Below, one piece after another: positions 7,757 to 15,639 of a stretch of DNA of 64,000 nucleotides. The notes beneath the pieces are model-generated. The model saw only the letters and a program-made list of their open reading frames with translations. It did not search any database and was not told the origin of the DNA. The stretch's first letter is position 1, and the number at the start of each line of letters is the position of its first letter. The translations under genes and the position numbers were made by a program. The stretch is from Paenibacillus sp. NFR01 (lineage in GTDB: Bacteria; Bacillota; Bacilli; Paenibacillales; Paenibacillaceae): assembly GCF_900111565.1 (NCBI RefSeq), contig NZ_FOIK01000001.1, forward strand, positions 1,457,309 to 1,521,308. The letters run 5' to 3'.

Positions 7757-9484
7757 ATGAATGCAAAACGATTACATACGGCCCGCCGGCTATCGCGTGC
7801 GATGCTGGCCGCAGGTCTGACGGCAGCGGTGCTTGCCGGCTGCTCCGGCGGCAAAGACGGCGACGCCGCGCCGTCAGCATCCCCGGCAGCGAATCAAAAC
7901 GCCGAGACATCAGCGACAGCATCCCCGGCACCGCCGCCCACCGGCGGGACGCAGACGGCCCAAAGCGCCGGCGCCGCCCAAGAGCAGCATGGCAATGTTT
8001 ATTATGAAATTTTCGTCCGTTCCTTCAATGATTCGGATGGCGACGGCATCGGCGATCTGCGCGGCGTTACGGAGAAACTCGATTATTTGAACGACGGCAA
8101 CCCGGCCACAACCGACGATCTGGGCGTCGAAGGAATCTGGCTGATGCCGGTTAACCCCTCGCCTAGTTATCACGGCTACGATGTGACGGACTACCGCAGC
8201 ATCAATCCGGATTACGGCACCCTGGAAGATATGCAGGAGCTGATCAATGAAGCGCATAAACGCGGCATCAAGGTGATTATGGATCTTGTCGTCAACCACA
8301 CTTCCAAAGCGCATCCGTGGTTTATCGATTCGGCTAAAAATCCGCAAGGCGAGCACCGGGACTGGTACATCTGGGCCGAGGACCAGAACCGGGCCCTAAG
8401 CGGAACCAGCGCCGCCGGCAGCGGCAGCCCGTGGCATTCCCTGCTCGGCAGCCATTATATGGGCATTTTCTGGGACGGCATGCCGGATCTCAACTTCGAC
8501 AATCCGGATGTCCGCGCGGAAATGAAGGATATCGGCAAATTCTGGCTGAAACAAGGCCTTGACGGCTTCCGCCTGGATGCGGCGAAGCATATTTACGAGG
8601 ATCTGCTGACGGACAAAAGCACCGAGACCACTACGAAAAACGTAACCTGGTGGCAGGAATTCCGTACAGCGATGAATGAGGTCAATCCGCAGGCGTATAT
8701 CGTAGGCGAAGTGTGGGAGAATTCGGCCGTTTCCGTCGGCGCCTATCTCGATCATGCGTTTAATTCGGGGTTCAACTTCGGGCTGGCCGAATCGCTGGTG
8801 AATTCCGCGAAGACGGAAAAAGACAGCGGCGTTGCGTTCACGCTGGAGCGCACATACAAGCTGTATTCGCAGGTCTCCGGCGGCAGCTTCTCGGATGCCA
8901 TCTTCCTAACCAACCATGACCAGAACCGCGTCATGAGCCAGCTGGAGGACAATCCCGACCATGCCGCCATGGCTGCGGCGATGCTGCTGACGCTGCCTGG
9001 CAATCCGTTCATCTACTATGGCGAAGAGATCGGGATGCTGGGCGTAAAGCCGGATGAAGGCATCCGCGAGCCGATGCGCTGGAGCGCAGACGCCAAAGCT
9101 GCCGGCCAGACGGCCTGGGAAGCGGATACCAACAACAAAAATAATGCCTCGGCAAACGTAGATAGCCAATTAAAGGATTCTGGCTCGTTATTGTCCAGGT
9201 ACCGCGAGCTGATCGCCTTGCGCGCCGGCTTGCCCGCGCTAAAAGACGGCGGAATCAAAGACTACGCGTCCGGCAACGCAGGCGTCATGTCCTACGAGCG
9301 GATGACTGCGGATAGCAAAGCGCTGGTGGTGCATAATTTGACCGGTACGGCGCAGACGGTCATGCTGCATGCCGGCGGCGACGGCTCCATGTACACCAAG
9401 CTGCTTGAGTCCGTACCATCCGGTGCAAAACTTGCAGGCACCAGCCTCACGTTGCCGCCGTACACCACGGCTATTCTGCAGTAA
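7757..9484 (+). CDS. extracellular lipoprotein alpha-amylase (GH13)
   Basis: 575 residues. Lipoprotein signal peptide with lipobox LAGC (Cys29), then a 45-residue Ala/Pro/Thr/Ser-rich linker. The catalytic barrel shows the GH13 regions: DLVVNH at 176-181, GFRLDAAKH with nucleophile Asp274, VGEVWE with acid/base Glu318, and FLTNHDQNR with Asp388. A C-terminal beta domain completes the usual length. It should cleave alpha-glucans at the cell surface. The ATG at 7757 follows GGAGG (7742-7746). It overlaps the convergent gene by 14 bases. Confidence 0.93.
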   Translation: MNAKRLHTARRLSRAMLAAGLTAAVLAGCSGGKDGDAAPSASPAANQNAETSATASPAPPPTGGTQTAQSAGAAQEQHGNVYYEIFVRSFNDSDGDGIGDLRGVTEKLDYLNDGNPATTDDLGVEGIWLMPVNPSPSYHGYDVTDYRSINPDYGTLEDMQELINEAHKRGIKVIMDLVVNHTSKAHPWFIDSAKNPQGEHRDWYIWAEDQNRALSGTSAAGSGSPWHSLLGSHYMGIFWDGMPDLNFDNPDVRAEMKDIGKFWLKQGLDGFRLDAAKHIYEDLLTDKSTETTTKNVTWWQEFRTAMNEVNPQAYIVGEVWENSAVSVGAYLDHAFNSGFNFGLAESLVNSAKTEKDSGVAFTLERTYKLYSQVSGGSFSDAIFLTNHDQNRVMSQLEDNPDHAAMAAAMLLTLPGNPFIYYGEEIGMLGVKPDEGIREPMRWSADAKAAGQTAWEADTNNKNNASANVDSQLKDSGSLLSRYRELIALRAGLPALKDGGIKDYASGNAGVMSYERMTADSKALVVHNLTGTAQTVMLHAGGDGSMYTKLLESVPSGAKLAGTSLTLPPYTTAILQ

Positions 9485-10142
9485 GCACCGGGGTATGGAA
9501 AGCGGTCCACGCATATAAAGCGGCGCACACATGCGGCTTCTCGGCAGGAATAGCGATCATCCAATCCTCCGCCGGGTTGCCGCTGATGCGCAGCAGCCAG
9601 CCGCCATTGCCGTTCTCGATATACGAAGCCCGGCTTGGCTCCCAGCCATTTTCTCCATAGCCGTAAAAATGCAGTTCGCCTCTGCAAGTCTGATATTTCA
9701 GCGCATTGGCCAAGTGGGCGGAGCTGACCAGATCGCCCGTTTCCGCACGCAGCTGCTCGGCCAGATATAGAAGCGTATGCTTGTGTGCGGCCGCTTCGAG
9801 CTCGGCAAAGCGGACTCTTGACAACAGCAGGCCTGCACCCGACGGCTTCGCCGGCACGGCATCTTCCTTACAGCCAAACAGCGTATAACAAGCCCGCTTC
9901 ACCGCTGCGGGATCTTTTAGTGTATATGTATACGGGTCAGAATCCAGCAGGCTGACAAGCCGCACATAATCCGTATGGATTTGCAGGCAAATATCGGTAT
10001 GCTCATTTCCTTCGCTGAATTTCAGCCGGCAGACGCGTTCGGCGTCCTCTGCAAGCCCAAGTTCGGCGAAACGCTTCGCACCGCTCCCCGCAGACTCCGG
10101 AAACAGTAATTGGGCCAGAGAAGGCCCGATTCTCTTTTTCAC
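9471..10142 (-). CDS. hypothetical protein, 223 aa
   Basis: I do not recognise a family. The protein starts at a GTG (10142) with AAAGGAA 6 bases upstream. It is soluble with no signal peptide and is moderately rich in Ala, Leu and Glu, with a His/Cys-containing middle part. The C-terminus (NGGWLLRISG.P.EDW.IAIP) suggests a beta-sheet domain. Its last 14 bases overlap the end of the convergent amylase gene, and no partner gene lies on the same strand nearby. Confidence 0.7.
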   Translation of the reverse strand: MKKRIGPSLAQLLFPESAGSGAKRFAELGLAEDAERVCRLKFSEGNEHTDICLQIHTDYVRLVSLLDSDPYTYTLKDPAAVKRACYTLFGCKEDAVPAKPSGAGLLLSRVRFAELEAAAHKHTLLYLAEQLRAETGDLVSSAHLANALKYQTCRGELHFYGYGENGWEPSRASYIENGNGGWLLRISGNPAEDWMIAIPAEKPHVCAALYAWTAFHTPVLTAE

Positions 10143-10258
10143 ATGCGTTCCTTTCCCGCATTCCGCCGAGGGCGAAACCGACCGGCTATTTTACGCGGCT
10201 CTCTTAATCTTTATGTTATTATAAGCTAATTTTAAGGTAAAATTAAGAAATGGAGGGT

Positions 10259-10285
10259 ATGATGAGTAACATGAATTACTTGTAG
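10259..10285 (+). CDS. possible leader mini-ORF
   Basis: A GGAGGG site is followed by ATGATGAGTAACATG..., coding for only 8 residues (MMSNMNYL) before a TAG. It ends 13 bases before the start of the next small gene. It could be a leader peptide, or the ribosome binding site could be fortuitous. Confidence 0.3.
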   Translation: MMSNMNYL

Positions 10286-10298
10286 CGAGGTGATTTCA

Positions 10299-10538
10299 AT
10301 GAGAATGCTCATTACGTTTCAGAACAAGCTTGTACCCGTGTACTTTACGACAGAAAATAAGCAACCTACGCAAAAGGTACTCCGACTCCTGAACAATACG
10401 CTGGATCTTAAAATCCAGAAGGGCAAAAGCGCCTTGCAAAAATGCCTCAATTCTCTGATCAGCATTGAAATCAAAGGTTCGGAAGCTATTTTGCACAGCT
10501 ATAGCGAAAACGATACATTGGCGTTATCCCTCTATTAA
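10299..10538 (+). CDS. small hypothetical protein, 79 aa
   Basis: The ATG at 10299 has GAGGTG 6 bases upstream. The product (MRMLITFQNKLVPVYFTTEN...) has a predicted short beta N-terminus followed by a helical, basic middle, and no signal or membrane segment. No family is recognised. A terminator overlaps its stop codon, which supports a real transcription unit. Confidence 0.6.
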   Translation: MRMLITFQNKLVPVYFTTENKQPTQKVLRLLNNTLDLKIQKGKSALQKCLNSLISIEIKGSEAILHSYSENDTLALSLY

Positions 10539-10556
10539 ACGGAGGGATATTTTTTT
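10525..10556 (+). terminator. terminator overlapping the stop codon
   Basis: TATCCCTC pairs with GAGGGATA (8 bp, 9-base loop) and is followed by seven T residues. Confidence 0.88.
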
Positions 10557-10583
10557 GCCCCTGGAAGTTGGCGAGACCTGGGA

Positions 10584-10754
10584 TTAACTGATCCGGTAGT
10601 TTTTGTTCGCTTCCTTCTCCGCTTTTTGAATCCGCAGCTTGAACAGCTTCAGCAGATTAATGCGCGTCCGCTCTTCTTGACAGTCGTCCAATTTCTTAAT
10701 AATAAACCGGTCAATGGACATGCCAATCGCTCCTTTTTTGAGTGAGGAAATCAT
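10584..10754 (-). CDS. small basic hypothetical protein, 56 aa
   Basis: Two good starts exist: ATG at 10754 with AAGGAGG 6 bases upstream (56 aa) and ATG at 10721 with AAAAAAGGAG 8 bases upstream (45 aa, MSIDRFIIKKL...). The product is lysine/arginine-rich and probably helical (RTRINLLKLFKLRIQKAEKEAN). It is not a family I can name. The double ribosome binding sites make translation credible. Confidence 0.55.
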   Translation of the reverse strand: MISSLKKGAIGMSIDRFIIKKLDDCQEERTRINLLKLFKLRIQKAEKEANKNYRIS

Positions 10755-11030
10755 TTCCTTCCTCCTTGGTACCACCTATATAACCGGGTCCATTCCCGTT
10801 TAAACGAATGCCAAATCCTGCCCGAATGATGGCAAAAAGCCCGTCATCACTACATCTTGAGACAAGCCCGAAAATCCTGCCCGGAAAATTGGACATGTGG
10901 TAGCCATGCAATTTCAAGCGTTTTTCTGTCGGTAAAACATTTATTTTCATCGACACTCATTTACAAACAAAAAACTAAGTGCTATATTATTTATAGTTAG
11001 TAAACAATATATACTTAAGGAGAAATCATA
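10722..11030. other. intergenic region with 12-bp direct repeats
   Basis: Between two divergent genes. The 12-mer AAATCCTGCCCG occurs at 10813-10824 and again at 10872-10883, and GCCCG recurs between them. The azoR promoter lies at the right end. The function of the repeats is unknown. Confidence 0.5.
10960..10988 (+). promoter_or_regulatory. sigma-A promoter of azoR
   Basis: TTTACA (10960-10965), a 17-base spacer and TATATT (10983-10988) precede azoR. The surrounding ACTAAGTGCTATA...TATAGTTAGT is a rough inverted repeat that could be a repressor site. Confidence 0.6.
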
Positions 11031-11657
11031 ATGTCGAACGTACTTTTTGTAAAAGCCAATAACCGCCCAGCTGAGCAAGCGGTCAGCGTGCAGCTGTATA
11101 ACGAATTCCTGAAAAGCTACAAGGAAACCCATCCGGAAGATACCATTACCGAGCTTGACCTGTTTGCCGAACAGCTTCCTTATTATGACAACACTTTGAT
11201 TACCGGCGTATACAAAGCCAACCAAGGCTTCGAAGCTACACCGGAAGAAGCTGCCGGCGCAGCGCTGGTCCGCAAATATCTGGATCAATTCGTAGCTGCG
11301 GACAAAGTGGTGTTCGGGTTCCCGTTGTGGAACATGACCGTTCCTGCGGTTCTGCACACCTATATTGACTACCTGAACCAAGCCGGTACTTCCTTCAAAT
11401 ACACCGCTGAGGGTCCGGTTGGCCTGTTGACCGGCAAAAAAGCCGCGATCCTGAACGCACGCGGCGGCGTTTATTCCGAAGGTCCTGCGGCAGCTGCCGA
11501 AATGGCCGTTAACTTCATCCAAGGCAACCTGAACTTCTGGGGCTTCCAGGAGACCGTTCAAGTTATCATCGAAGGCCATAACCAAAATCCGCAACAAGCC
11601 CAAGAAATTATCGCTAACGGTCTGGAGCTGGCCAAGAAAGCTGCCGCTTCGTTCTAA
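11031..11657 (+). CDS. azoR: FMN-dependent NADH-azoreductase
   Basis: 208 residues, the normal length of AzoR/AcpD flavodoxin-fold quinone/azo reductases. The phosphate-binding N-terminus (VLFVKANNRPAEQAVSVQLY), the FMN-contacting VFGFPLWNMTVPAVLHTYIDYLNQAGTSF segment and the NARGGVYSEGPAAAAEM loop are all present. It reduces quinones or azo compounds using NADH and often protects against electrophile stress. The start follows AAGGAG, and a sigma-A promoter and a strong downstream terminator define a single-gene transcript. In Bacillus such genes answer to quinone-sensing repressors; none is encoded beside it here. Confidence 0.93.
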   Translation: MSNVLFVKANNRPAEQAVSVQLYNEFLKSYKETHPEDTITELDLFAEQLPYYDNTLITGVYKANQGFEATPEEAAGAALVRKYLDQFVAADKVVFGFPLWNMTVPAVLHTYIDYLNQAGTSFKYTAEGPVGLLTGKKAAILNARGGVYSEGPAAAAEMAVNFIQGNLNFWGFQETVQVIIEGHNQNPQQAQEIIANGLELAKKAAASF

Positions 11658-11805
11658 ACCGTCCGCGTTAAAAGTCCGGTGAAGAGCCGTACCCGGCCAC
11701 GCACGAACTGATTTTGCCTGGCATTCTACTTTCCATAACATCTTTTCCGGACTTTTATTTATATAAAGCGCAACGGCGGCTTCTCGCACAAGCCGCCAGC
11801 GCAGC

Positions 11806-11851
11806 AAAAAGGACGTTCCCTCGCCGGCTTCGGCAGCGGAACGTCCTTTTT
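11806..11851. terminator. bidirectional terminator after azoR
   Basis: AAAAAGGACGTTCC pairs with GGAACGTCCTTTTT across an 17-base loop; T runs occur in both directions. A second perfect 8-bp hairpin, GGCGGCTT/AAGCCGCC, lies just upstream at 11775-11797. Confidence 0.9.
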
Positions 11852-11926
11852 TTGCAATATATTTGTATCTGAGGTATCTAATCCAATGCGAAGCTAATCC
11901 ACACTATGTTGGGCTGCTTGTCGGGG

Positions 11927-11990
11927 CCCCGTAAAGTACCTGAATCGGCTGCGAAGCTGCTCTCTCTCTTCACTTTGCGGGGATTTTTTT
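11927..11990 (+). terminator. plus-strand terminator-like hairpin without an obvious gene
   Basis: CCCCGTAAAGT (11927) pairs with ACTTTGCGGGG (11972) and is followed by ATTTTTTT. It points rightwards into the 3' end of rsgA, yet the nearest plus-strand gene, azoR, already has a strong terminator 75 bases upstream. Confidence 0.5.
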
Positions 11991-13077
11991 AGTATTCGTC
12001 CAGCTCGCGGTGCCAGCCGGACGCGCGCGGCTTGGCCGCGACGCTTCTGGAAGCGGCTGCCGCCTTGCGCTTCTGTTTCGCTTCTTTGCTGTTCTGGTAG
12101 CGCAGCTCCTTCTGTGTTTTGCGGTAGTTGAGCAGCCGCTTTTCTTCCAGTTCGCCATTCCTCACGGCGGCCAGTACGGCACAGCCTTCCTCCTGCTCAT
12201 GCCGGCAGTCGGCGAACCGGCACTCGGCGGCCAGGCTGCCGATGTCGCGGAAGGTCAGCTCCAGGCCGCTGTCATCGTCCCAGAGCTGGAGCTCCCGCAT
12301 TCCCGGGGTATCGATGACGATTCCCCCTTCCGGCAGCGCAAACAGCTCCCGGTGCGTGGTGGTATGCCGGCCCCGGCTGTCGTCCTCGCGCACCTCCTGC
12401 GTCAGCTGCAGCTGTTCCCCGCTCAGCCAGTTGACCATCGTCGATTTACCGCAGCCCGACGATCCCGTCAGGGCTACCGTCTTGCCGTGGCCGATGTACG
12501 GCAGCAGCTGCTCCCGGCCTTCGCCCCTCAGCGCGCTGACCGCAAACACCGGAACGCCAGGCGCGGCCTGCTCCATCTCGGCGATTTTTTGCGGTGCGTC
12601 CTGGCATAAATCCGCTTTGGTCAGCAGGATGACCGGGTTCGCGCCGCTGTTCCACGCCATGATCAGATAACGTTCCATCCGGCGCACGTTAAAGTCGCCG
12701 TTCAAGGCGCAGACCAGGAACAACGTGTCCACATTGGCGGACACGATCTGCTCTTCCTGGGTTTTTCCCGCCACTTTGCGGGAAATCACGCTGCGGCGCG
12801 GCAGCACGCCATGGATCATGCCATGTTCGCCGCCGTCCTGCATCGACAGCTGTACCCAGTCGCCGATGGCCGGGTACTCACCGGAATCCGCGAGCGAGTG
12901 CCGCAGTTTCCCGGCCAGCTCGCCCCAAGCCTCTCCTTCCGCGGTCATCACGCGGTATTTGCTGCCGAAGTCGCCGACGATGCGGCCCGGCGTCCGTTCC
13001 TTTTCCTTGCCGGCGGCCTGCGCCGCCTGCCATTTCATGGCCCAATGTTCATTCCAGCCGTATTGTTCGAGATTCAT
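11989..13077 (-). CDS. rsgA: ribosome small subunit-dependent GTPase A
   Basis: 362 residues with the circularly permuted GTPase order of RsgA/YloQ: an N-terminal OB-fold (about 30-110), G4 TKAD at 153-156, G1 GSSGCGKS at 205-212, switch region HTTTHREL, G3 DTPG at 256-259, and a C-terminal zinc finger (Cys286, Cys291, His293, Cys299). It checks 30S subunit maturation. A basic C-terminal tail (KQKRKAAAASRSVAAKPRASG) may bind rRNA. The ATG follows TTTGGAGGAAAC. It lies outside the usual prpC-prkC-rsgA cluster, so it may be a second copy in this genome. Confidence 0.93.
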   Translation of the reverse strand: MNLEQYGWNEHWAMKWQAAQAAGKEKERTPGRIVGDFGSKYRVMTAEGEAWGELAGKLRHSLADSGEYPAIGDWVQLSMQDGGEHGMIHGVLPRRSVISRKVAGKTQEEQIVSANVDTLFLVCALNGDFNVRRMERYLIMAWNSGANPVILLTKADLCQDAPQKIAEMEQAAPGVPVFAVSALRGEGREQLLPYIGHGKTVALTGSSGCGKSTMVNWLSGEQLQLTQEVREDDSRGRHTTTHRELFALPEGGIVIDTPGMRELQLWDDDSGLELTFRDIGSLAAECRFADCRHEQEEGCAVLAAVRNGELEEKRLLNYRKTQKELRYQNSKEAKQKRKAAAASRSVAAKPRASGWHRELDEY

Positions 13078-13163
13078 TTGTTTCCTCCAAAGTTTGTTTT
13101 TATCGTTGATAAGCCTTCATCTTGATTTTTCAGCCTTTTCCCTTCGCAGCTTTCGAAAACAGC

Positions 13164-13194
13164 AAAAAACCGCCGGGAACCTTTGTCCCGGCGG
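13164..13194 (-). terminator. terminator upstream of rsgA
   Basis: CCGCCGGGA pairs with TCCCGGCGG (9 bp) and is followed on the minus strand by six T residues. It is the second of two terminators between the 26-codon gene and rsgA. Confidence 0.82.
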
Positions 13195-13251
13195 CTGGAA
13201 AGATGCGCGAAAATATACCGGGGCATCCATCCCCAGCCTGAAAAATCGCGC

Positions 13252-13288
13252 AAAAAAGCCGCCGGAACACGATACGGTTCCAGGCGGC
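13252..13288 (-). terminator. terminator of the 26-codon peptide gene
   Basis: GCCGCCTGGAAC pairs with GTTCCGGCGGC (one bulge) and is followed on the minus strand by six T residues, 52 bases after the peptide stop codon. Confidence 0.85.
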
Positions 13289-13339
13289 TGATAGTAGGCA
13301 AATAAAAACTACCCGCTAATACTGCAATGCTTGACTAAT

Positions 13340-13420
13340 CTAGCATGCAGCAGCTGTTTCCGGAAGACGCGTATCGACAACCATTACAATTGCAGCAAAA
13401 ACAGAGCTATGGACTGTCAT
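13340..13420 (-). CDS. 26-residue peptide gene
   Basis: An ATG at 13420 follows AAAGGAGACGAGG and opens a 26-codon frame ending in TAG at 13340. The peptide begins MTVHSSVFAAIVMVV and ends DTRLPETAAAC, so it has a hydrophobic amphipathic N-terminal half and a single C-terminal cysteine. A consensus-like promoter (TTGACA, 18 bases, TATGAT) lies about 90 bases upstream and a strong terminator 52 bases downstream, giving a predicted transcript of about 250 bases. I recognise no family. It could be a signalling peptide, a small membrane-associated peptide or a leader for rsgA. Confidence 0.6.
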   Translation of the reverse strand: MTVHSSVFAAIVMVVDTRLPETAAAC

Positions 13421-13506
13421 AATTACCTCGTCTCCTTTCGGAAATACAGAATTGGGTGTCATACGAAATTTTCTTGAAATACCAGGAAAATCATATAACC
13501 GATATC

Positions 13507-13536
13507 ATCATAAAGGGCTTCGCAGCCATCTGTCAA
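13507..13536 (-). promoter_or_regulatory. sigma-A promoter of the 26-codon peptide gene
   Basis: On the minus strand TTGACA (13536-13531), an 18-base spacer and TATGAT (13512-13507). It lies between the HAD gene stop and the peptide gene. Confidence 0.68.
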
Positions 13537-13559
13537 CCCCGCGGCCGAAAAAATATAAC

Positions 13560-14231
13560 CTAGATCAAACCCGTCAGCTCATCTAACTCACGGATCGTCT
13601 TCCAGGGCGTTACATCCAGCTTGGGGTCCCAGGCATGGTTCCGCTTCAGCCATATCGTTTGCATTCCCGCTTTCGCCGCGCCCCAAATGTCGTTTACGGG
13701 ATGATCCCCGATAAACAGCGTTTCCGTTGCCGCAGCGCCGAGCCGTTCCAGCGCAAGGCGGTAAATATCCGGATCGGGCTTGCTGATGCCGACCTCACCC
13801 GAGATGACAATGTCCGTAAAATACGGACGAATGCCGAGCAGGTCGATTTTTCGATATTGAAGCTCCGTCTTGCCGTTCGTAACAAGGCCCATCGTGTAGC
13901 CGCGTCCTCGGCAATAGTCGAGAATCTCCTTGGCGTGCCGCATCGGCGCACCATGGCCGAAATAATTCAAGTCATAATAAGCCCTGATCTGGGCTGCGCT
14001 TACTGGCTCGTTCCAAGGCAGCACCTCGCTCAGCTCGGCAAAATAACCGTCTTTGTCCCGGTAGCCGTCCGCGTCGCGCACGATCATCTCTTCCAGAGCT
14101 TGCTCAGCCGCTTCCTGCGGCAAATGGCTCAATAACTCTTTTACAAATTGGCTGGCAAAGCTGCGGAACGTCGCATCCCGGTCCATCAGCGTATTGTCCA
14201 GGTCAAACAACAGACAACGTGTTTCATTCAT
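13560..14231 (-). CDS. HAD-superfamily hydrolase (YjjG/YfnB-like)
   Basis: 223 residues from the ATG at 14231, which has AAGGAG 9 bases upstream; an in-frame ATG at 14252 includes that site and is unlikely. HAD motif I is FDLDNTLMDRD (nucleophile Asp10, acid Asp12), motif II VTNG, motif III lysine in GISKPDPDIY, motif IV IGDHPVNDI. The helical cap lies between residues 20 and 90. This pattern is typical of YjjG-type nucleotidases and other small phosphomonoesterases; the substrate is not deducible. Monocistronic. Confidence 0.88.
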   Translation of the reverse strand: MNETRCLLFDLDNTLMDRDATFRSFASQFVKELLSHLPQEAAEQALEEMIVRDADGYRDKDGYFAELSEVLPWNEPVSAAQIRAYYDLNYFGHGAPMRHAKEILDYCRGRGYTMGLVTNGKTELQYRKIDLLGIRPYFTDIVISGEVGISKPDPDIYRLALERLGAAATETLFIGDHPVNDIWGAAKAGMQTIWLKRNHAWDPKLDVTPWKTIRELDELTGLI

Positions 14232-14330
14232 TGCAGGCCTCTCCTTGTACATTCGGGTCCATTGACCGCAAAATCAATTAAACCCCATTGTACTATGCGC
14301 GGCCCGTGAAAAGGAAGACCTCTTGGTTGC

Positions 14331-14786
14331 TCAGTTAAAATGCTCCGGCCGATGCGTCAGCATCATTTCCTCCTCCGTGATATACAGCGGGAATGGAGGC
14401 GTCTCCTTCAAATAACGTTCGGTGGCGAGCAGCCGGTAATGCACCTCGGGCAGCCAAGCATCTTCGATGAGCGGAAGCTTTCCGGTATCGTTTACATAAT
14501 TGTCTACCGCCGACTGAACCAGATCCAGATAATACGGAACCAGCTTGTCGGCTTCTTCGAAAATTTCAAACGTTTCACGCGACATATAGAACTTCTGTTC
14601 AGGCACGCCGCCAAGATACCGCTTGAGCCGGCTGAGATCGATGCTCTTGTCCTCCCGGATCAATACCGTGCGGGTAATCTTTGCTGGCATATCCTGTTCA
14701 AATTGCCGGATCGCCTGCTTGACCTGCTGCAACGTGACCGAAGGAGGAACAGATGAAGCCGCACTTTTGTTTCGCTTGAAAATCAT
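14331..14786 (-). CDS. DUF3939 family protein
   Basis: 151 residues. It carries what I recall as the Bacillales DUF3939 layout: a basic N-terminus (MIFKRNKSA), V.QAI..FE.D.P..I..TVL...D.SIDL..L..YLGG, then FYMSRETFEIFEE and the C-terminal YLKETPPFPLYITEEEMMLTHR. No signal peptide or catalytic motif is visible and the function is unknown. ATG follows AAAGGAG. The upstream region has a TATAAT-like -10. Confidence 0.68.
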   Translation of the reverse strand: MIFKRNKSAASSVPPSVTLQQVKQAIRQFEQDMPAKITRTVLIREDKSIDLSRLKRYLGGVPEQKFYMSRETFEIFEEADKLVPYYLDLVQSAVDNYVNDTGKLPLIEDAWLPEVHYRLLATERYLKETPPFPLYITEEEMMLTHRPEHFN

Positions 14787-14906
14787 GCTGATAATCTCCT
14801 TTCTAGGATATGTCAGATAACGCTTACATTATAATGATATTCCTTTTTTGGACATTTAAACAGCATAAGTAACAATTGTCACAAAAGATTTTGATTTGTT
14901 CGACGT

Positions 14907-15503
14907 TTATTTGACGTTTTCCCAATGTGTCCACATTTCCCGCGGGTTCAGCTCATATTTCCCGTTATCCCGGTACATGAATTGGTGCATAATGAACTCG
15001 CGGCGGATGGTCGCAAAGTCTTCATGGAACGTTTTGATGAACTCATTGATTTCTTTCTCCGTATACATCACGCCCTGCTCCAGCTTCTCCACCATATATT
15101 CGAGCGCAATCAGCTTTTTCTTATACTGGGCCGGAATCTGCCGCAGCCGCCCGTCTTTGGCGAAAAAGTTGCGCAGCACCGATTCCCGCAGGTTTTTCTC
15201 GGCCGATAGTTCTTCCATTTCCTCCACCCCCTTATCGAAGATAAATTTTAGCGATCCTTCCGCGCCGGAACGGATAAATTCGCGGTTCAATGAAAAATAG
15301 ACCGTGTTCTTCTCCCTGCGCTCATGGATCAGCGAGGCCTCCCGCAGCTTGGCGGCATGATGCGTCACCGTCGGCTGCGATAAATTCAGCTTCTCGGCCA
15401 GCGCCTGCCCGTGGACCTCTCCTTTCGAGAGCAGCAGCAGCATACGCATCCGCGTCGGATCGGCCAGCGCTTTATGGTAATTCACGATTTTCTCCAGTTG
15501 CAT
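14907..15503 (-). CDS. ArsR-family transcriptional regulator with DUF2087 domain
   Basis: 198 residues. The N-terminal 85 residues form a winged helix of ArsR type (ALADPTRMRMLLLL, LNLSQPTVTHHAAKLREASLI, NTVYFSLN). The C-terminal part has the DUF2087 signature FFAKDGRLRQIPAQYKKKLIALEYM..., then YTEKEINEFI...HEDFATIRREFI. No metal-binding cysteine pair is seen, so the inducer is unlikely to be a classical ArsR metal. It is divergent from ypdA, and a perfect 20-bp palindrome lies 25 bases upstream of its start, consistent with autoregulation. Confidence 0.9.
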   Translation of the reverse strand: MQLEKIVNYHKALADPTRMRMLLLLSKGEVHGQALAEKLNLSQPTVTHHAAKLREASLIHERREKNTVYFSLNREFIRSGAEGSLKFIFDKGVEEMEELSAEKNLRESVLRNFFAKDGRLRQIPAQYKKKLIALEYMVEKLEQGVMYTEKEINEFIKTFHEDFATIRREFIMHQFMYRDNGKYELNPREMWTHWENVK

Positions 15504-15527
15504 GCGATCATTCCCTTCGCCTTCCTG

Positions 15528-15547
15528 AATTAGATATATATCTAATT
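15528..15547. promoter_or_regulatory. perfect 20-bp palindrome, likely ArsR operator
   Basis: AATTAGATATATATCTAATT is a perfect inverted repeat between the ArsR-DUF2087 gene and ypdA. ArsR-family regulators commonly bind AT-rich dyads of this kind in their own promoters, so it may control both divergent genes. Confidence 0.72.
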
Positions 15548-15639
15548 ATACATTCGTTTATTTGGATTGCAACCCGGTCATTGGCGCATTTTCGTTTTTT
15601 GGGGTACCATTTAGAAGAACTACATAACCTAGGGAGGTC

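Noticed and set aside
10766-10780. AGGTGGTACC sequence resembling a T-box core
   Set aside because: No stem I, specifier loop or terminator pairing can be found, and the downstream gene is not an aminoacyl-tRNA or amino-acid gene.
13074-13301. Minus-strand open frame of 75 codons upstream of rsgA
   Set aside because: It spans two terminator hairpins and has no start signal.
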